Of a DNA stretch of 64,000 nucleotides, positions 43,903 through 51,195 are shown in pieces. Below the pieces are notes generated by a model that was not told the DNA's origin, ran no database searches, and saw nothing but the letters and a program-made list of their open reading frames with translations. The stretch is from Phenylobacterium sp. (lineage in GTDB: Bacteria > Pseudomonadota > Alphaproteobacteria > Caulobacterales > Caulobacteraceae). The stretch's first letter is position 1. Every line of letters begins with the position of its first letter. Location: assembly GCF_030651185.1 (NCBI RefSeq), contig NZ_JAUSCJ010000022.1, positions 1 to 64,000 on the forward strand. The letters are read 5' to 3'. The translations under genes were made by a program, and so were the position numbers.

Positions 43903-45288
43903 ATGACCGAAGTGATCCTTGCGACCTCCGACCGCGCCGTGGTTCCGGTCCACGCCCTGTATGACGGCGACCTGGCGGGATTCCTGGAGGGCCGGCCGGC
44001 CTTCGTGAAGGCCTTCGCCGAGACCGCCGAGTTCAAGGCCAAGGCCGGCCAGGTGCTGGTCCTGCCCAACGCCGAGGGGGGCGTCGACCGGGTGCTGTTC
44101 GGCCTCGGGGCCGTTCCCGCCGATTTCATGGTGTTCCGGGGCCTGCCGGCCAAGCTGCCGGCGGGGGACTACAGGTTGGCGGCGGCGCCGGCGGGGATCA
44201 GCGCCGACCAGGTGGCGCTGGCCTTCGCCTTGGGCAGCTACAGGTTCGATCGCTACAAGCAGAAGAAGGCGGGCGACAGGCCGCGCCTGGTGGCGGACGG
44301 CGTCGATATCGCCGAGATCAATTCCATCGCCCACGCCTGCGCCCTGGCCCGCGACATGGTCAACACCCCGGCCAACGACCTGGGGCCGCTGCAGCTGGAG
44401 ACCATCGCCCGCGAGATCGCCGAGCAGCATGGGGCCACCATCACGGTCATCACCGGCGATGGTCTGCTGGAGGCCAACTATCCCGCGGTCCACGCCGTGG
44501 GCCGCGCCGCGGTGGAGGCGCGCGCGCCCCGCATGATCGAGATGACCTGGGGCGCGGCCGGCAAGCCGCTGGTCTGCCTGGTGGGCAAGGGCGTGGTCTT
44601 CGACACCGGCGGCCTGGACATCAAGCCCTCGGCCGGCATGCGGCAGATGAAGAAGGACATGGGCGGGGCCGCCGCGGTCCTGGGGCTCGCCCGGATGATC
44701 ATGGCCGCCAAGCTGCCGGTGCGGTTGGCCGTCCTGGTCCCCGCCGTGGAGAACGCCATCTCCGGCGACGCCATGCGGCCCGGCGACATCCTCGACAGCC
44801 GCAAGGGCCTGACCATCGAGGTGGGCAATACCGACGCCGAGGGCCGCTTGATCCTGGCCGATGCGCTGACCCGCGCCTGCGAGCTGGAGCCGGACCTGAC
44901 CCTCGATCTCGCCACCCTGACCGGGGCGGCCCGCGCGGCGCTCGGACCGCAATTGCCGCCCTTCTACACCGACGACGACGACCTGGCGGCCCAGATCGAA
45001 GCCGCGATGACCCAGGTCTCTGACCCCATGTGGCGGATGCCTCTGTGGAAGGGCTATGTCGAGGCCCTCGACAGCGACATCGCCGACATCAAGAACGATC
45101 CGGACGGCTGGGCCCAGGCGGGCTCGGTGACGGCGGCGCTGTTCCTGCAGCGGTTCGCGCCGAGCGGGGCCTGGGCGCATTTCGACATCTTCGCCTGGAA
45201 CCCGCGCGCGCGGCCGGGCTGGACGGCCGGCGCCGAGGCCCAGGCCATCCGCGCCCTCTACCAGATGATCCGGACGCGGTTTGCATGA
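43903..45288 (+). CDS. pepA: Leucyl aminopeptidase (M17)
   Basis: The 461-residue enzyme removes N-terminal residues from peptides using two metal ions. An N-terminal macro-like domain precedes the catalytic domain, where GKGVVFDTGGLDIK (228-241) supplies Lys and Asp ligands and NTDAEGRL (309-316) supplies Asp, Glu and the catalytic Arg315. The start is the ATG at 43903, with the frame open but unconserved upstream. Its stop overlaps the NlpC/P60 gene start (ATGA). Confidence 0.96.
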   Translation: MTEVILATSDRAVVPVHALYDGDLAGFLEGRPAFVKAFAETAEFKAKAGQVLVLPNAEGGVDRVLFGLGAVPADFMVFRGLPAKLPAGDYRLAAAPAGISADQVALAFALGSYRFDRYKQKKAGDRPRLVADGVDIAEINSIAHACALARDMVNTPANDLGPLQLETIAREIAEQHGATITVITGDGLLEANYPAVHAVGRAAVEARAPRMIEMTWGAAGKPLVCLVGKGVVFDTGGLDIKPSAGMRQMKKDMGGAAAVLGLARMIMAAKLPVRLAVLVPAVENAISGDAMRPGDILDSRKGLTIEVGNTDAEGRLILADALTRACELEPDLTLDLATLTGAARAALGPQLPPFYTDDDDLAAQIEAAMTQVSDPMWRMPLWKGYVEALDSDIADIKNDPDGWAQAGSVTAALFLQRFAPSGAWAHFDIFAWNPRARPGWTAGAEAQAIRALYQMIRTRFA

Positions 45289-46112
45289 GCCACGACCCGC
45301 GCGTCACCCTGGCCCGCCCCTCGCTCGTCGCCCGCTCCCTTGAGGGCGTGACGGCGGCGGACGGCTATGCCGACTCCAGGTCCATGACGGCCGTGGTCCC
45401 CGCCGCCCCCCTGCGCGCCGCGCCTGACGCCAACGCCGAACAGGTGGACCAGGTGCTGTTCGGCGAGACCTTCGAGGTGCTGGAGGAGGCCCAGGGCTTC
45501 TGCTGGGGCCAGGCGCGGCGGGACGGCTATGTCGGCTATGTGGCCAGGGCCGATCTGGGCCCGCTGGCGCCGGCGCCGACCCACCGGGTCTCGGCGATCC
45601 GCACCTACGCCTTCCGGGAGGCCAGCATCAAGAGCCGGGCGCTCGGGCCCTATTCCCTGGGTGGCCTGATCGCCGTCGAGGCGCGGGACGGACGGTTCGT
45701 GAAGGCCGCCAATTCCGGCTGGTTCGTCGAGGCGCACCTGTCGCCGATCGGCGTCTTCGAGGGCGACGTCGTAGAGGTGGCCGAGCGTTATCTGGGGGCG
45801 CCCTATCTGTGGGGCGGGCGCGAGAGCCTGGGGCTGGACTGCTCTGGGCTGGTGCAGCAGGCGCTGCTGGCCTGCGGGCGCGCCTGTCCGCGGGACACCG
45901 ACCAGCAGGCGCTCATGGGGCGGCCGGTGGAGACCCTGGCCCGGGGCGACCTGGTGTTCTGGCGCGGTCACGTGGCGATCATGCTGGACGGCCAGCGCAT
46001 CCTGCACGCCAACGGCCACCACATGGCCACGGCCATCGAGCCGCTCGCCGAGGCGGTGGCGCGGATCGCGGCGACGAGCACGGGTCAGCCAACCGGGTAT
46101 CGGCGGCTCTAG
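45285..46112 (+). CDS. NlpC/P60 peptidoglycan endopeptidase with SH3 domains
   Basis: The 275-residue protein has two SH3b-like domains (about 35-100 and 105-160) and a C-terminal NlpC/P60 domain with catalytic Cys186 (GLDCSGLVQQ), His in WRGHVAIML and a third His in LHANGHHM. It hydrolyses gamma-D-Glu-meso-DAP bonds in muropeptides. No signal peptide is visible, so it probably acts in the cytoplasm on recycled peptides, like YkfC-type enzymes; coupling to pepA supports peptide recycling. Confidence 0.92.
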   Translation: MSHDPRVTLARPSLVARSLEGVTAADGYADSRSMTAVVPAAPLRAAPDANAEQVDQVLFGETFEVLEEAQGFCWGQARRDGYVGYVARADLGPLAPAPTHRVSAIRTYAFREASIKSRALGPYSLGGLIAVEARDGRFVKAANSGWFVEAHLSPIGVFEGDVVEVAERYLGAPYLWGGRESLGLDCSGLVQQALLACGRACPRDTDQQALMGRPVETLARGDLVFWRGHVAIMLDGQRILHANGHHMATAIEPLAEAVARIAATSTGQPTGYRRL

Positions 46113-46127
46113 ATCCACATACGAAAA

Positions 46128-46150
46128 GACCCCCCGCGATGCGGAGGGTC
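46128..46150. terminator. Bidirectional terminator between NlpC/P60 and cytochrome c genes
   Basis: GACCC-C-CCGC and GCGG-A-GGGTC pair across GAT. The minus strand has TCTTTT after the hairpin, so it best terminates the cytochrome gene; the plus strand has CCTCTT. A short repeat-like hairpin (CCCCTCGAAGGGGAG) follows at about 46165-46180. Confidence 0.75.
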
Positions 46151-46192
46151 CTCTTGTCCAGTTCGCCCCTCGAAGGGGAGAGGCGGTAGGGC

Positions 46193-46903
46193 TTAGTTCG
46201 CCTGGGTCGGGGCCGCGGCGGCGCCCGTCGCGGGGGCCTGACCAGCGGGACCGCCGCCCGGGGCGGTGGGGGTGGCGGTGGAGCCGGTGGCGGTCGGGGC
46301 GCCGGCATCAGCGGCCGGAGCCACGGCGGCGGCGTCAGCGGCGGGCGCGGCGGCGGCGGCCGGGTTCGGAGCCGGGAACGGGAGGGTGGCGCCCTTGGTG
46401 TGCAGGTAGGCCAGCAGGTTGATGCGGTCTTCCGGCTTCTTCAGGCCGACGAAGCCCATCTTGGTGCCGGGCATGTCCTTGGCGGGGTTCTTGATGAATT
46501 CCGACAGGCGCTCGAAGTCCCAGACCGGGTTCTTCGCGCCGTACTCCACCATGGCGGGGGAATAGGCGAAGCCGGCATGGCCGCCCGGCTTGCGGCCGAC
46601 GATGGCCCACTGGTTCGGGCCGGTGCCGTTGGCGCCGCCGTTGTCGATGGTGTGGCACGACTTGCACTTGGCGAACACCATTTCGCCGGCGGCGACGTCG
46701 GCGGTCGGCAGGACGGTGCCCCAATCGATGGGCGCTTCGGCGACGGGGCCACCGGAGGCCTCTTCAGCCACCTCGATGAGATAGCCAGGTTTCTCCGCCT
46801 TTTCGGTGGCGAAGACACCGGCGGAAAGTTCGCGGAGGCCGACAATGGCCAGACCCGTCGCCAGCACGGCGCCGGCGACTTTGTTGAACGTAAGGTCGCT
46901 CAT
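46193..46903 (-). CDS. Membrane-anchored c-type cytochrome (CycM-like)
   Basis: A 236-residue class I cytochrome c. An uncleaved N-terminal helix (about 8-30) anchors it, the haem site is Cys80-Lys-Ser-Cys83-His84, and Met149 in PGTKMGF is the axial ligand. The fold from FAKCKSCH to LLAYLHTKG is complete. A tail of about 55 Ala/Pro/Thr/Gly residues follows, unusual in length. It resembles CycM/cytochrome c552, which carries electrons from the bc1 complex to aa3 oxidase. Confidence 0.92.
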   Translation of the reverse strand: MSDLTFNKVAGAVLATGLAIVGLRELSAGVFATEKAEKPGYLIEVAEEASGGPVAEAPIDWGTVLPTADVAAGEMVFAKCKSCHTIDNGGANGTGPNQWAIVGRKPGGHAGFAYSPAMVEYGAKNPVWDFERLSEFIKNPAKDMPGTKMGFVGLKKPEDRINLLAYLHTKGATLPFPAPNPAAAAAPAADAAAVAPAADAGAPTATGSTATPTAPGGGPAGQAPATGAAAAPTQAN

Positions 46904-47030
46904 CGTCTTGAAATCGGCCCTCTAATCGGCCGGTCCGAAGACCGGCGGAAGCGCGGGAATCCCCGCCCCTTATTGCGCCCGCGTCTCTTACACGCTACCG
47001 GCGCTGGCGCAACCGGCCAGTTGGTCGCCC

Positions 47031-47061
47031 CCCAGATCACGTCCGTGATCTGGGCATTTTT
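47031..47061 (+). terminator. Terminator-like hairpin between divergent genes, upstream of kdsB
   Basis: CCCAGATCACG (47031-47041) and CGTGATCTGGG (47044-47054) are perfect 11-bp arms, followed by CA and TTTTT (47057-47061). It is oriented to end rightward transcripts although no gene reads rightward from 46904 to 47031. It may end a short leader or small RNA, or act as an attenuator before kdsB (start 47117). Confidence 0.6.
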
Positions 47062-47116
47062 GGAGTTGGAGCGGAATGCGGGCGGTTCCCACTTTCTCTC
47101 ATTCGCTCAGTCCCTC

Positions 47117-47863
47117 ATGAACCCGATCATCCTTATCCCCGCGCGCCTTGCGGCCACGCGCCTTCCCAACAAGCCGCTCGCCGATATCGAAGGTCTGCCG
47201 ATGATCGTGCGGGTTCTGCGCCAGGCGCAGGCCGCCAACCTCGGTCCGGTGGCGGTGGCGGCTGGTGATTCGGCGATCGTCGACGCGGTCCAGGCGGCGG
47301 GTGGCCGCGCCGTGCTGACCGACCCCGACCTGCCCTCGGGCTCCGACCGGCTGGTGGCGGCCCTGGCGGAGCTGGACCCCCAGGGCGCCCATGACGTGGT
47401 GATCAACCTGCAGGGCGACATGCCGTTCGTGGCGCCCGCCGACCTCGCCGCCTGCGCCGCCCTGCTCACCGCCCAGCCGTCCTGCGACATCGCCACCATC
47501 GTGGAGCGGGAGGCCTCGCCCGAGGTCCGCACCAATCCCGACATGGTCAAGGCCGTGCTGGCGATGCAGCCGGATGGCAAGACGGGCCGGGCGCTCTACT
47601 TCACCCGCTCGACCCTCTATGGCGACGGGCCGGTCTGGCATCACCACGGCATCTACGCCTATCGCCGCGCGGCGCTCGCGGCCTTCACGGCGGCCAAGCC
47701 CTCGCCGCTGGAGCAGCGCGAGAAGCTGGAGCAACTGCGGGCCATGGAGCTCGGGCTCTCGATCTGGGCGAGCGTGGTCGACTCCGCGCCCATCTCGGTG
47801 GACAACCCCGCCGATCTTGAGCGGGCCCGCGCCCATGCTCGGCAAATCGGGGACAGGTCATGA
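47117..47863 (+). CDS. kdsB: 3-deoxy-manno-octulosonate cytidylyltransferase
   Basis: A 248-residue nucleotidyltransferase that makes CMP-Kdo for lipopolysaccharide. Signature motifs are IPARLAATRLPNKPLADI (CTP loop), GSDRL, NLQGDMPFV and the HHHGIYAYRRAAL block near residue 178. The ribosome site is weak. The stop overlaps the pheA start by 4 bp. Confidence 0.95.
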   Translation: MNPIILIPARLAATRLPNKPLADIEGLPMIVRVLRQAQAANLGPVAVAAGDSAIVDAVQAAGGRAVLTDPDLPSGSDRLVAALAELDPQGAHDVVINLQGDMPFVAPADLAACAALLTAQPSCDIATIVEREASPEVRTNPDMVKAVLAMQPDGKTGRALYFTRSTLYGDGPVWHHHGIYAYRRAALAAFTAAKPSPLEQREKLEQLRAMELGLSIWASVVDSAPISVDNPADLERARAHARQIGDRS

Positions 47864-48705
47864 GCAAGGGGCGGATCGCCTTCCAGGGCGAACTGGGCGC
47901 CAACAGCCACGAGGCCTGCGTGGCGGCCTTCCCGGACATGACCCCGGTGGCCCACCCGACCTTCGAGGAGGCCTTCGAGGCCATCAAGTCGGGCGACTGT
48001 CAGCTGGGCATGATCCCGGTGGAGAACTCCATCGCCGGCCGCGTCGCCGACGTGCATCACCTGCTGCCCAATTCCGGCCTGAAGATCATCGGCGAGCGCT
48101 TCAAGCCGATCCATTTCCAGCTGATGGTCAATCCGGGCGTCAAGCTGGAGGAGGTGAAGACCGTCGCCTCCATGCCCATCGCCCTGGCCCAATGCCGCAA
48201 GACCATCCGGCGGCTGAAGCTGAAGACCGAGCAGGTGGGCGACACCGCGCTGTCGGCCAAGCTGCTGTCGGAACACCCCGATCCCGCCAAGGCGGCCATC
48301 GCGCCCGCCCTGGCCGCCGAGCTCTACAGCCTGGAGATCGTGGCCCGCGACATCGAGGACACCCACAACAACACCACCCGCTTCCTGGTGATGACGGCCG
48401 ACAAGGCCCCGCCGCCCCCGCCCTTCACCAGCCCCTGCGTCACCAGCTTCGTGTTCCGGGTGCGCAACCTGCCTGCCGCCCTCTACAAGGCCATGGGCGG
48501 GTTCGCCACCAACGGCGTGAACATGACCAAGCTGGAGAGCTACATGGAGAACGGCGCCTTCACGGCGACCTTCTTCTACGCCGAGGTCGATGGCCGCCCC
48601 GAGGACCGCAACCTCGCGCTGGCCTTCGAGGAACTGCAGTTCTTCTCCGAGCAGTTCGAGATCCTTGGCGTCTATCCCGCCGACGCCTTCCGGAGCCATA
48701 TCTGA
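47860..48705 (+). CDS. pheA: Prephenate dehydratase
   Basis: The 281-residue enzyme converts prephenate to phenylpyruvate in phenylalanine synthesis. The catalytic periplasmic-binding-like domain (1-185) has FQGELGANSHEA, the VENSIAGRV loop and the NNTTRF motif with the essential Thr; an ACT domain (about 195-281) should give feedback control by phenylalanine. There is no chorismate mutase domain. It is coupled to kdsB and to the small gene downstream. Confidence 0.95.
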   Translation: MSKGRIAFQGELGANSHEACVAAFPDMTPVAHPTFEEAFEAIKSGDCQLGMIPVENSIAGRVADVHHLLPNSGLKIIGERFKPIHFQLMVNPGVKLEEVKTVASMPIALAQCRKTIRRLKLKTEQVGDTALSAKLLSEHPDPAKAAIAPALAAELYSLEIVARDIEDTHNNTTRFLVMTADKAPPPPPFTSPCVTSFVFRVRNLPAALYKAMGGFATNGVNMTKLESYMENGAFTATFFYAEVDGRPEDRNLALAFEELQFFSEQFEILGVYPADAFRSHI

Positions 48706-49010
48706 TGCGCACCATCGAGATGGACGGCGCCGCCTATCCCAGCATCAAGGCCTTCTGCGAGGATCTGAAGAGCGAGATCCGCGCCCTCCCAGGGCACGGC
48801 GCCAGCATCGAGGCCTTCGTCGATTCGATGATCTGGGCCAACGGCATGAGCGAGCTGGCTCCGCCCTACATGATCCGGGTGCGCGGCCTACACGGCGGGC
48901 CGCTGGCCGAGTTCGTCAAGGACCTCTCCAACGCCCTTGGCCAGGCCCGGATGGAGGTCCGCAACCGCCGGGCCGAGGACGTCGAGGTCATCCTGACGCT
49001 GCGGCGGTAG
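48705..49010 (+). CDS. Barstar-like small protein
   Basis: The 101-residue protein follows the barstar pattern: an initial strand (RTIEMDGAAYPSI), a helix (KAFCEDLKSEIRALP), then GHGASIEAFVDSMIWAN where barstar has the YYGxNLDALWD segment, and a final strand VEVILTL. Its start overlaps the pheA stop (TGATG), so it is the last gene of the kdsB-pheA unit. No barnase-type RNase gene is nearby. The family assignment is by pattern, not by close identity. Confidence 0.6.
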   Translation: MRTIEMDGAAYPSIKAFCEDLKSEIRALPGHGASIEAFVDSMIWANGMSELAPPYMIRVRGLHGGPLAEFVKDLSNALGQARMEVRNRRAEDVEVILTLRR

Positions 49011-49016
49011 GTAGAT

Positions 49017-49172
49017 CCTCCCCCAGGCGCGCCGCGCCGATGTGGGGGAGGTGGATCGTGGCGCAGCCGCGAGCCGGAGGGGGATCGCCGTAGGCGACGC
49101 CTTCGACCCACAAACAAGGGTCAAAGTCCCCCTCAGTCAGCTTCGCTGACAGCTCCCCCAGAGGGGGAGCAT
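49017..49172 (+). repeat. Composite palindromic repeat, right of the barstar-like gene
   Basis: First half: CCTCCCCCAGGC, then GGGGGAGGTGGATCG, GCGCAGC, GCGAG and CGGAGGGGG. Second half is inverted: GTCCCCCTCAGTCAGC, then GCTGACAGCTCCCCCAGAGGGGGAGC. It fills the whole gap to the GST gene and matches the copy at 49878-50066 in order and orientation. Confidence 0.7.
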
Positions 49173-49175
49173 CTA

Positions 49176-49808
49176 TCAGGCCGGTGCGTGCGCCGCCGCG
49201 ATCAGGGCGTCGTCGATCTCGCGGGCGCGGACGGCGGCGGGGCGGCCGGCCATGCGGTCGGAATAGGCCTTGAAAACCGGGCGGGCCTCAATGGAGCCGA
49301 ATTGAAGCCCCCAGCCGAGGTGCGCCCCGACATAGAGATCGGCGGCCGTGAAGCGGTCGCCCGCCAGATATTCGCGGCCGGTCAGGGCCTTTTCCAGGGT
49401 GTCCATGACGGCGCCAAAACTGCCCCAGCCGGCCGAGGCCTGCTGGTCGGCGGGCACCTCGAAGCCCAGGCTCTTGACGGTGATAGCGGCCTCCAGCGGC
49501 CCGGCGGCGAAGAACAGCCAGCGATAGTATTCCCCGCGCAGCTTGCTGCCGACCGGCGGCGCGAGCCCGGCCTCCGGGAAGGCGTCGGCCATGTAGGCGC
49601 AGATGGCGGCGCACTCGGTGATGACGGTGTCGCCATGCTTGATGGCCGGCACCTTGCCCATGGGGTTCACCGCCAGATAGGCCGGGGCCTTCATGGCCGG
49701 GAAGTCGAGGACCTGGGTCTCATAGGGCTGGCCCACCTCCTCCATCAGCCAGCGGATGATGCGGCCGCGCGACATGGGGTTGGTGTAGAAAACGAGCTGG
49801 TCCGACAT
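49176..49808 (-). CDS. Glutathione S-transferase family protein
   Basis: A 210-residue GST: N-terminal thioredoxin-like domain (LVFYTNPMSRGRIIRWLMEE with a probable catalytic Ser; NPMGKVPAIKHGD; TECAAICAYMAD) and a helical C-terminal domain containing LAGDRFTAADLYVG, the N-capping motif. It is only distantly similar to the GST at 10424. It is a single gene between two direct copies of a composite repeat. Substrate unknown. Confidence 0.9.
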   Translation of the reverse strand: MSDQLVFYTNPMSRGRIIRWLMEEVGQPYETQVLDFPAMKAPAYLAVNPMGKVPAIKHGDTVITECAAICAYMADAFPEAGLAPPVGSKLRGEYYRWLFFAAGPLEAAITVKSLGFEVPADQQASAGWGSFGAVMDTLEKALTGREYLAGDRFTAADLYVGAHLGWGLQFGSIEARPVFKAYSDRMAGRPAAVRAREIDDALIAAAHAPA

Positions 49809-49877
49809 GGCTGTTCCTCCGTGTTGGAGGCACCTTAGCCCAGGCTGCTGACAGCAGTGTGGCAGCAGCATTCAATT

Positions 49878-50066
49878 CCTCCCCCAGGCCGCAGGCCGTA
49901 TCGGGGGAGGTGGATCGCTGCGCAGCAGCGAGACGGAGGGGGTTAGGCTTTCACGGCCGCCAACAGCGCTCATCGGATGGAGGGGATCTGGCAGCCCCAG
50001 CCCCCACCGTCACGCGCATATCTGCGCGCGCCACCTCCCCCGAACCGCGCTGCGCGCTGGGGAGGA
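49878..50066 (+). repeat. Composite palindromic repeat, upstream of the GST gene
   Basis: CCTCCCCCAGGC, GGGGGAGGTGGATCG, GCGCAGC, GCGAG and CGGAGGGGG recur here in the same order as at 49017-49083, with different spacer bases. An inverted half follows at about 49998-50066 (CAGCCCCCACCGTCACGC to GCGCGCTGGGGAGG). The 267-bp gap holds no gene. Confidence 0.7.
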
Positions 50067-50075
50067 ATTGGCGAC

Positions 50076-50999
50076 CTAGCTCTCGGCCCAGGCCTTGATG
50101 AGCTGGTGGGCGATGGCCATGGGGCCTGGGGCGAAGGTGTTGGGCAGCTTGCCGGCCAGCAGCTGGCGCGCTTCGTCCTTGGTGAACCAGCGGACCTCGG
50201 ACAGCTCGGTCTGGTCGGGGGCGGCGTCGTCGTCCTCCACCTGGGCGATCAGGCCGATCATCAGGGACGACGGATAGGGCCAGGGCTGGGTGGAGTGGTA
50301 GACGACGGAGGCGGTCTTCAGGCCCGCCTCCTCGTGCAATTCGCGGGCGCAGGCCTCCTCGATGGTCTCACCGGGCTCCAGGAACCCGGCCAGGGAGGAG
50401 AACATGCCCGCCGGCCAGATTTCCTGGCGGCCCAGCATGCAGCGCTCGCCATGGACGGCCAGCATGATCACGACCGGATCTGTGCGGGGGAAGTGCTCGG
50501 CCTTGCAGGCGGGGCAGGCGCGCTTCCAGCCGCCTTCCGCCACCAGGGAGGGTTCGCCGCAATTGGCGCAATGCTTGTGGCGGCGACGCCACTCGAACAT
50601 CTGCTTGGCGGTGGCCAGGATGGCGGCGTCGGTGTGGGGCAGGCGGGTGGCGAGCGCCCGCAGATCCTCGAATCGTCCCAGGCCCTGCAGGGGCCCGTCG
50701 CAGGGGTCGGCGCCCCCGTCCAGGTCGACGGCGAAGACCGCGGTCTCCTTCCAGAGGCCCATGAACAGCAGGGTTTCGGCCCCGCCTGCCAGCTCGGAGA
50801 CCATCTTGGCCGGCAGGTAGGCGATCTGCACCCCGCCGTCCTTGCTGTTCTCCACCAAGGGCTTGCCGTTCCAGATGGCGATCCCGAGGGACTCATCGGA
50901 CTTCAGCTGCGCGTTGAGCCAGTCATCGTCCTTACGGCGCTCGCTGGCGCGGTTCAGGGGGTTTCCGGCGAAGGTGTTCTGGAAGGAAGAAAGAGCCAT
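50076..50999 (-). CDS. nudC: NAD(H) pyrophosphatase / RNA deNADding enzyme NudC
   Basis: The 307-residue enzyme hydrolyses NADH to NMNH and AMP and removes NAD caps from RNA. An N-terminal domain (1-130) precedes a zinc ribbon (HCANCG and CPAC) and the Nudix domain with box GFLEPGETIEEACAR, ELHEEAG. The NudC-specific SQPWPxPxS motif appears as TQPWPYPSSLM. The ATG at 50999 is preferred over one at 51011. It is divergent from ffs-dnaX. Confidence 0.94.
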   Translation of the reverse strand: MALSSFQNTFAGNPLNRASERRKDDDWLNAQLKSDESLGIAIWNGKPLVENSKDGGVQIAYLPAKMVSELAGGAETLLFMGLWKETAVFAVDLDGGADPCDGPLQGLGRFEDLRALATRLPHTDAAILATAKQMFEWRRRHKHCANCGEPSLVAEGGWKRACPACKAEHFPRTDPVVIMLAVHGERCMLGRQEIWPAGMFSSLAGFLEPGETIEEACARELHEEAGLKTASVVYHSTQPWPYPSSLMIGLIAQVEDDDAAPDQTELSEVRWFTKDEARQLLAGKLPNTFAPGPMAIAHQLIKAWAES

Positions 51000-51054
51000 G
51001 AATGCTCTCATAGCTTCGCCCAAGCTTGCGCGCGAGCCTCAAGGTCGCGATATA

Positions 51055-51161
51055 GGGGGTGGAGATCGGGCGACGGGCGGACGCCTCGCCAACCCGGTCA
51101 GGTCCGGAAGGAAGCAGCCGCAACGAGTTTCGCTCCGGGTCGTCGTTCGGTCTCCACCCAC
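51055..51161 (+). ncRNA. ffs: Signal recognition particle RNA, 4.5S type
   Basis: The conserved SRP domain IV is evident: GGTCAGGTCCGGAAGGAAGC followed by AGCCGCAACGAG, which holds the GGAA tetraloop and the asymmetric loop bound by Ffh. The ends pair as GGGTGGAGA (51057-51065) with TCTCCACCC (51151-51159). A promoter-like TTGCGC-N17-GATATA (51026-51054) precedes it. The location just upstream of dnaX is usual in alphaproteobacteria. End points are accurate to a few bases. Confidence 0.95.
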
Positions 51162-51195
51162 ACCATCTCTGAAAAGCGCCAACGGCGCGGGGCGC

